Shown here: in pieces, positions 9,261 to 12,500 of the stretch
How positions within the stretch are numbered: position 1 is the stretch's first letter
Layout of the letters: every line of letters begins with the position of its first letter
Source of the DNA: Acropora yongei
Taxonomy: Eukaryota > Cnidaria > Anthozoa > Scleractinia > Acroporidae
Length of the DNA: 12,500 bases
Direction: 5' to 3'
NCBI GenBank assembly: GCA_014634225.1
Contig: BLFN01000757.1
Location: forward strand, 1,658,537-1,671,036
Program-made: the position numbers and the translations under genes
The notes under the pieces: model-generated
What the model was told of the DNA's origin: nothing
Databases searched by the model: none
The model's input: the letters and a program-made list of their open reading frames with translations, nothing else

Positions 9261-9300
9261 GAAAGCTGACGTTTCCAGCTTTAACCCTTTGTCAGCGCTC
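9261..9300 (-). other. Degenerate hammerhead-ribozyme-like motif of a Penelope-type repeat
   Basis: The - strand reads CTGACAA (9289-9295), then AGGGTTAAAGCT, then GGAAAC (9271-9276) and GTCAGC. Known hammerhead cores have CUGANGA, a short stem and GAAA, and such cores occur in Penelope-like elements of cnidarians. Here CTGACAA departs from the core at one position and the middle stem is weakened by a mismatch, so cleavage is unlikely. It lies in the extra block of the left palindrome arm that lacks a partner, which suggests a later insertion. Confidence 0.4.
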
Positions 9301-9457
9301 AACCTCTGGTAAATCAACCCATGGCAACTCGTTTGATAAAGCTAACTTTTCATATTTTAGCATGGCGAGTTGGACTGGAGATGATCAACCTTATGAGGAC
9401 TGTTCGAATAAATCGTCCCAAAAAGTAAATTTAATGAATTGATTAATAATTAGTTTA

Positions 9458-9520
9458 TTCAGGTATAAGGCTAAAAGAATCAGCTCATCTTTTAGCTGTA
9501 TATGACAATAATATCCTGAA
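9458..9520. repeat. Central hairpin of the large palindrome
   Basis: TTCAGG at 9458-9463 pairs with CCTGAA at 9515-9520, and GGCTAAAAG at 9469-9477 pairs with CTTTTAGCT at 9489-9497 (8 of 9). The centre near 9485-9489 agrees with the midpoint of the two long arms once the unpaired left-arm block is removed, so the symmetry runs close to the axis. Confidence 0.55.
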
Positions 9521-9544
9521 TTATAGTGAGAAAAAAATTATATT

Positions 9545-10750
9545 TTTAGCTTGCCATCCCCAGTCCAACTCAATATGCTCGGTGAGCGGGCAAAATGGTT
9601 CCTGTGGGATTTCATACCCATGAAGTGGCTGGCGCTCGGCCTTGATGCAGTATGTCCCATGTCCCACTGGAAGCAAGCAAAGTACTTAAAATTTCCTCTG
9701 CTTTGATGATTTAACTAAGGCATACGCCTTGAATTTAAAGTACGACTCAACTGGTGCGGGACGCTGGACAAAAGTATTCAAGAAGCGATCTATAGACCAA
9801 TGCGGCTCAAAACTCTGCTAATTTTGCGTACAGGCATCAAAATTGCTAAAAGAAAGATTTTCTACAAGTAAGAAGCACCAGTGCCAGCGTCAATGGGTGT
9901 AAGGAAGTGTGCTGTATCTCAGAGGAATGCATTGCAAATAAAACGTAGTTTACGCACGCTCTAAACCCGGGCGGTAGTGTCATTTTGCTCGGATTTTCTG
10001 AGGACACAATTAAGAATGCGATTATAAGTGGACATGGTTTCCTCCAAAATGGTAGGCCTCAAAGCTCATTTATTTTCATTCATGTTTCATGTTGTTGGCT
10101 TCCACGGCAGCGAACGCAAACCCATAAATGGCCACTATCCGTCACTGGGCCATTTTGAAGTTGCGACTAGAGTCTTTTCAGAAAGGTAAGGTAAGGATTT
10201 AACAAGAAAGTATTTTTTTCCTTTTTTGTGATAAACTAACATGGAAATGTTTCAAGCCTTCAGACTTGAATAAAATTTAGACAATTAATTTTGCCTGAAC
10301 TTCCGTCAGTTTCCACTTCCGTGTCTATGTTTTTTAGAAACGGCAAAAATTACTTGCCTGCTAAATTAAACAATATTCGTATTCAAAAATAATTTTACAC
10401 TCACAAATAAAGATTTTCTTGTTTCAGCTGTTGATTTTCATCACAGACAACGGATCAATCAGGGAGCCACGCACATCACTTGAGGAATCATCACTTTCAT
10501 CCCCAACTTCAAGAAGTTAGTTTAGTCCGACCTCAGAGTTTGGAAAGAGGTGAGTACTGGGCTAATCTAAAAGAACTTCCAGGTTTTTTGAAAGTTATGA
10601 GCCAAGTTTAATCAAAGTGTAAGCTGAATTAAAAGTTAATTATATCTAATTTAATTAATAAACCAAATCCTTTGGAATGGTCATCATCAGCTTAACACTG
10701 GTGGCTAGTAAATTGAAAATTATGTACAGTCTATGTTGATTTAAAAGTAT
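9545..10750 (+). repeat. Right arm of the large diverged inverted duplication
   Basis: This arm is collinear with the reverse complement of 8030-9395. Strongly matching blocks (26 of 26 bases at 10358-10383, about 39 of 43 around 10410-10452) alternate with blocks at perhaps 60-70 percent by eye. Weaker matches continue outward through GGGCTAATCTAAAAG near 10558, CAAGTTTAATCAAA near 10604 and CAAATCCTTTGG near 10664. No open frame of note is retained. Boundaries are uncertain by about 100 bases. Confidence 0.75.
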
Positions 10751-11852
10751 GTTGAGGCTGACGTTTTCATAGGGCATGACAGGGCTCAAGACTTAAATAG
10801 AAGCTAATTAACTTGCACTGATTGGTTGAAATTGTGTTTTGGCTGGTGGATCTTGAAGTAAACCTGCTGTTTTGGCCACTAAAATGCCAATGAGTACTTC
10901 TTCAGTTATGATGAATTTTGTACAATTTTACACTCTAGTGACAAATGAAAGGCAAGGAAGTTGATATTATTATATCATTGAGGGAATGAAGACAAGCAAG
11001 CAACAGATGTTGTTTGCTGTGTGGTGCATTTTTAGAACCCACGGACACAAATTCATTTATTGTTCCAGATCATCAGTTCAATACATTAATTTTTTATTGG
11101 CCTGTTTTGTTCTTCTTGTACGTACCACGTGCACTATACGGAAATGTTTTACTTTGATCCTGATAATTTTGCAAAAAGACAGTTTAAGTGTAAGGGAAAG
11201 TAAAATTCATGTTAATATGTAAATAGATTTGTGTTAAAGTTGATCTCATTTTTCATTGACTCTGTAACAGAAAAAATACTATCTCCCAGTTGTCATTTTC
11301 TAAATGTTAGGGATTCACATGTCCCATTCTGGACAACTCCTAAAATTAACATTCAGGCATAAATAGTGAAGTAAGTTAAAGGCAGTAAAAGGACTTGATT
11401 GCCTACCTGTATCATGTTAGTGTTATTTTGTGGTGAAGCACGTATACGATCACAATGATTTACAGATTTGTTTGTAATCAGCTAGGAGCTTCCAAATCAA
11501 ACAATGCTTAACTTTCTTGCCAAAAATGTTTAGAAATTATGCTTCAAGTAAACAACAGGCTGTAAAGAGCCTTTGTGTGTACTAGTTTCTTTTTTAGAAA
11601 GTTTCAAAGGAATCTCCTACACATACATCCACTTTTAGAGATTTCCACCCATGACCAGTGTTGTGGAGATCAATGTTTATGATCTTAATGGCACTTAAAA
11701 GGAAATACTTTCCATTCTTTGTATTACAACAGTGTGTCTATTGTTTTTTCCTTTCCTGAAATTTGATTTCAAGTGCTGTTAATCAAAAACATGTTGACAA
11801 GACCACATTCCAGTGAAAAAGGCTTTCAGACAACTCAAAATGAAATGTATAA
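10751..11852. other. Intergenic stretch, no gene recognised
   Basis: A 78-codon frame on the + strand (10986-11222) is hydrophobic in part but lacks any family motif or splice support. The section nearest 11852 may be the 3' UTR of the zinc-finger gene on the - strand, although no canonical AATAAA lies close to its stop codon on that strand. I see no repeat that I recognise. Confidence 0.4.
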
Positions 11853-12224
11853 TCAGTTAGTAAAATTATAAGCCCTCAACCCCTCTCTGACATTCTTCGG
11901 GAAGACTTTGTTGTCTGTCAGTCGTTGTTTGGCTTCATTGATCATTCTTGCCAGAACTTCAGACGTGAATTGGCATTGATGCTTTCCTTCGCTCGTGGCA
12001 TTGTTAGTTTCTCCAAAAGTTTTATGTTTAGCAGTTATGTGTCGTTTCAAACCACTCCTGCTTTTGCATCTCTTGTGACAGTGTTGACATTCGATGTTGT
12101 CCTTTTGGACCTAGAATATAAATGTTTATTTTGAGTGCACGTCGATGTTGTCCTCAGCCTCCATAATCTCTAAAATCGCGTCAAAATCATCTCCGAACAG
12201 AAAGAGATCGCTACCATCCACCAT
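11853..12224 (-). CDS. Small acidic C2H2 zinc-finger protein gene, perhaps broken
   Basis: Block 1 (12141-12224) starts at an ATG and encodes 28 residues with an acidic, hydrophobic stretch (DLFLFGDDFDAILEIMEAE). Block 2 (11853-12110) encodes 85 residues beginning VQKDNIECQHC, then a stop. It holds one C2H2 finger with spacing C-x2-C-x12-H-x4-H (CQHC, then HITAKH), in which the usual Phe is replaced by Cys, and a basic tail with FPKNVREGLRAY. The blocks are in the same frame, separated by 30 bases (12111-12140) that begin GTGCAC, end TTCTAG and contain two in-frame stops. Spliced, they give 113 residues. Such a short intron is very unusual in animals, so this may be a pseudogene, or the real exon 1 may end elsewhere. 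The layout recalls a cnidarian family of acidic-N-terminus, single-finger proteins, unverified. A nucleic-acid-binding role is inferred from the finger alone. Confidence 0.55.
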
Positions 12225-12252
12225 ATTTGTTTGGTTGCTGTGCACAGTACTT

Positions 12253-12302
12253 GTCACGTGACTCGTCTTCTCAACCTCAAGTGAGAAACAATAGCCCACC
12301 CC
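12253..12302 (-). promoter_or_regulatory. E-box palindrome and GC-box-like site upstream of the zinc-finger start
   Basis: GTCACGTGAC at 12253-12262 is a perfect 10-base palindrome with a CACGTG E-box of the USF/MITF/Myc class, about 30 bases upstream of the ATG. GCCCACCCC at 12294-12302 reads GGGGTGGGC on the - strand, a GC/KLF-type site. No TATA box is evident. The position fits a core promoter, but no transcript data are available. Confidence 0.4.
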
Positions 12303-12500
12303 TTTGAAGTTTGCCGGGTTTCCAAACCAGTCTCCCTCTACTAACTATGGTATAATCTTCTAGAATTCTGCAGTTTGTTTGTCTGGTTAAGTTTATGTAT
12401 ACTCTCAGTTAGTCCATTTCTTTGTCATTATGTCACTTTTACATGAGAAGACTTATCGCTAGGTAGCATTATCATGATTGCAAAAAAAAATTAGCCCCTG
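12303..12500. other. Upstream flank, nothing recognised
   Basis: This is AT-rich sequence ending in a run of A at 12482-12490. No exon or repeat is recognised. Confidence 0.4.

Larger units (their letters stand above)
8030..9395 (-). repeat. Left arm of a large diverged inverted duplication
   Basis: Read as reverse complement, this arm aligns collinearly with 9545-10750. Matching landmarks, from the centre outward (this arm / other arm): CAGTCCAACTC near 9368 / 9562; GATACCCATCAAG / CATACCCATGAAG; GAATTTAAAGTA near 8975 / 9735; GCTGTATCTCGGAG / GCTGTATCTCAGAG; GCCATTTTGAAG near 8710 / 10150; an exact 26-base match at 8444-8469 / 10358-10383; and a 42-base block at 8379-8420 / 10411-10452. 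An extra block of about 200 bases at about 9130-9340 has no partner in the other arm. The outer end is blurred. Confidence 0.75.

Noticed and set aside
11925..12134. 69-codon + strand frame
   Set aside because: It is the antisense shadow of the zinc-finger coding block on the - strand.
1..12500. CRISPR array, bacterial operon, phage or plasmid features
   Set aside because: No regularly spaced repeats, Shine-Dalgarno sites or dense long frames exist; introns and SINE-like elements point to an animal genome.

Overview
The window looks like animal nuclear DNA, most probably from an anthozoan cnidarian such as a stony coral. It is AT-rich and gene-poor. Its best gene is split by GT-AG introns. 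It holds a tRNA-like SINE with a B box, a foldback MITE and other hairpin repeats that resemble, from memory, abundant anthozoan repeats. No bacterial operon structure, Shine-Dalgarno pattern or long uninterrupted gene is present. The coral assignment rests on recall of repeat and gene families and was not checked by a search.

Layout. 1-1100: non-coding repeat debris with a 24-base inverted repeat. 1109-1322: SINE-type fragments placed head to head. 1659-1797: a hairpin repeat. About 2250-2450: a promoter-like stretch followed by a possible 10-codon first exon on the + strand. 3162-3346: a near-complete foldback MITE with a TTA target duplication. 4238-6209: the clearest gene, on the - strand, with three exons encoding a secreted protein of about 282 residues with one von Willebrand factor A (vWA) domain and a complete metal-binding site. 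Its second intron carries a decayed copy of the end of its own vWA exon. 6225-8030: no recognisable gene.

About 8030-10750 is a very large, ancient inverted duplication (palindrome) centred near 9485. Its arms are about 1.2 kb and diverged, but carry near-identical patches, including a splice-acceptor-like block. One arm keeps a 43-codon open exon-like stretch and the other has lost it. A block of about 200 bp with a degenerate hammerhead-ribozyme-like motif seems to be inserted in the left arm. 11853-12224: on the - strand, a small gene or recent pseudogene with an acidic N-terminus and one C2H2 zinc finger. Its two coding blocks are separated by only 30 bases. Upstream lie an E-box palindrome and a GC-box-like site.

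There is no evidence that the genes form one pathway. The vWA protein is predicted to be extracellular and the zinc-finger product nuclear. The features that best repay follow-up are the large palindrome, the 30-base gap in the zinc-finger gene and the decayed exon duplicate inside the vWA gene.
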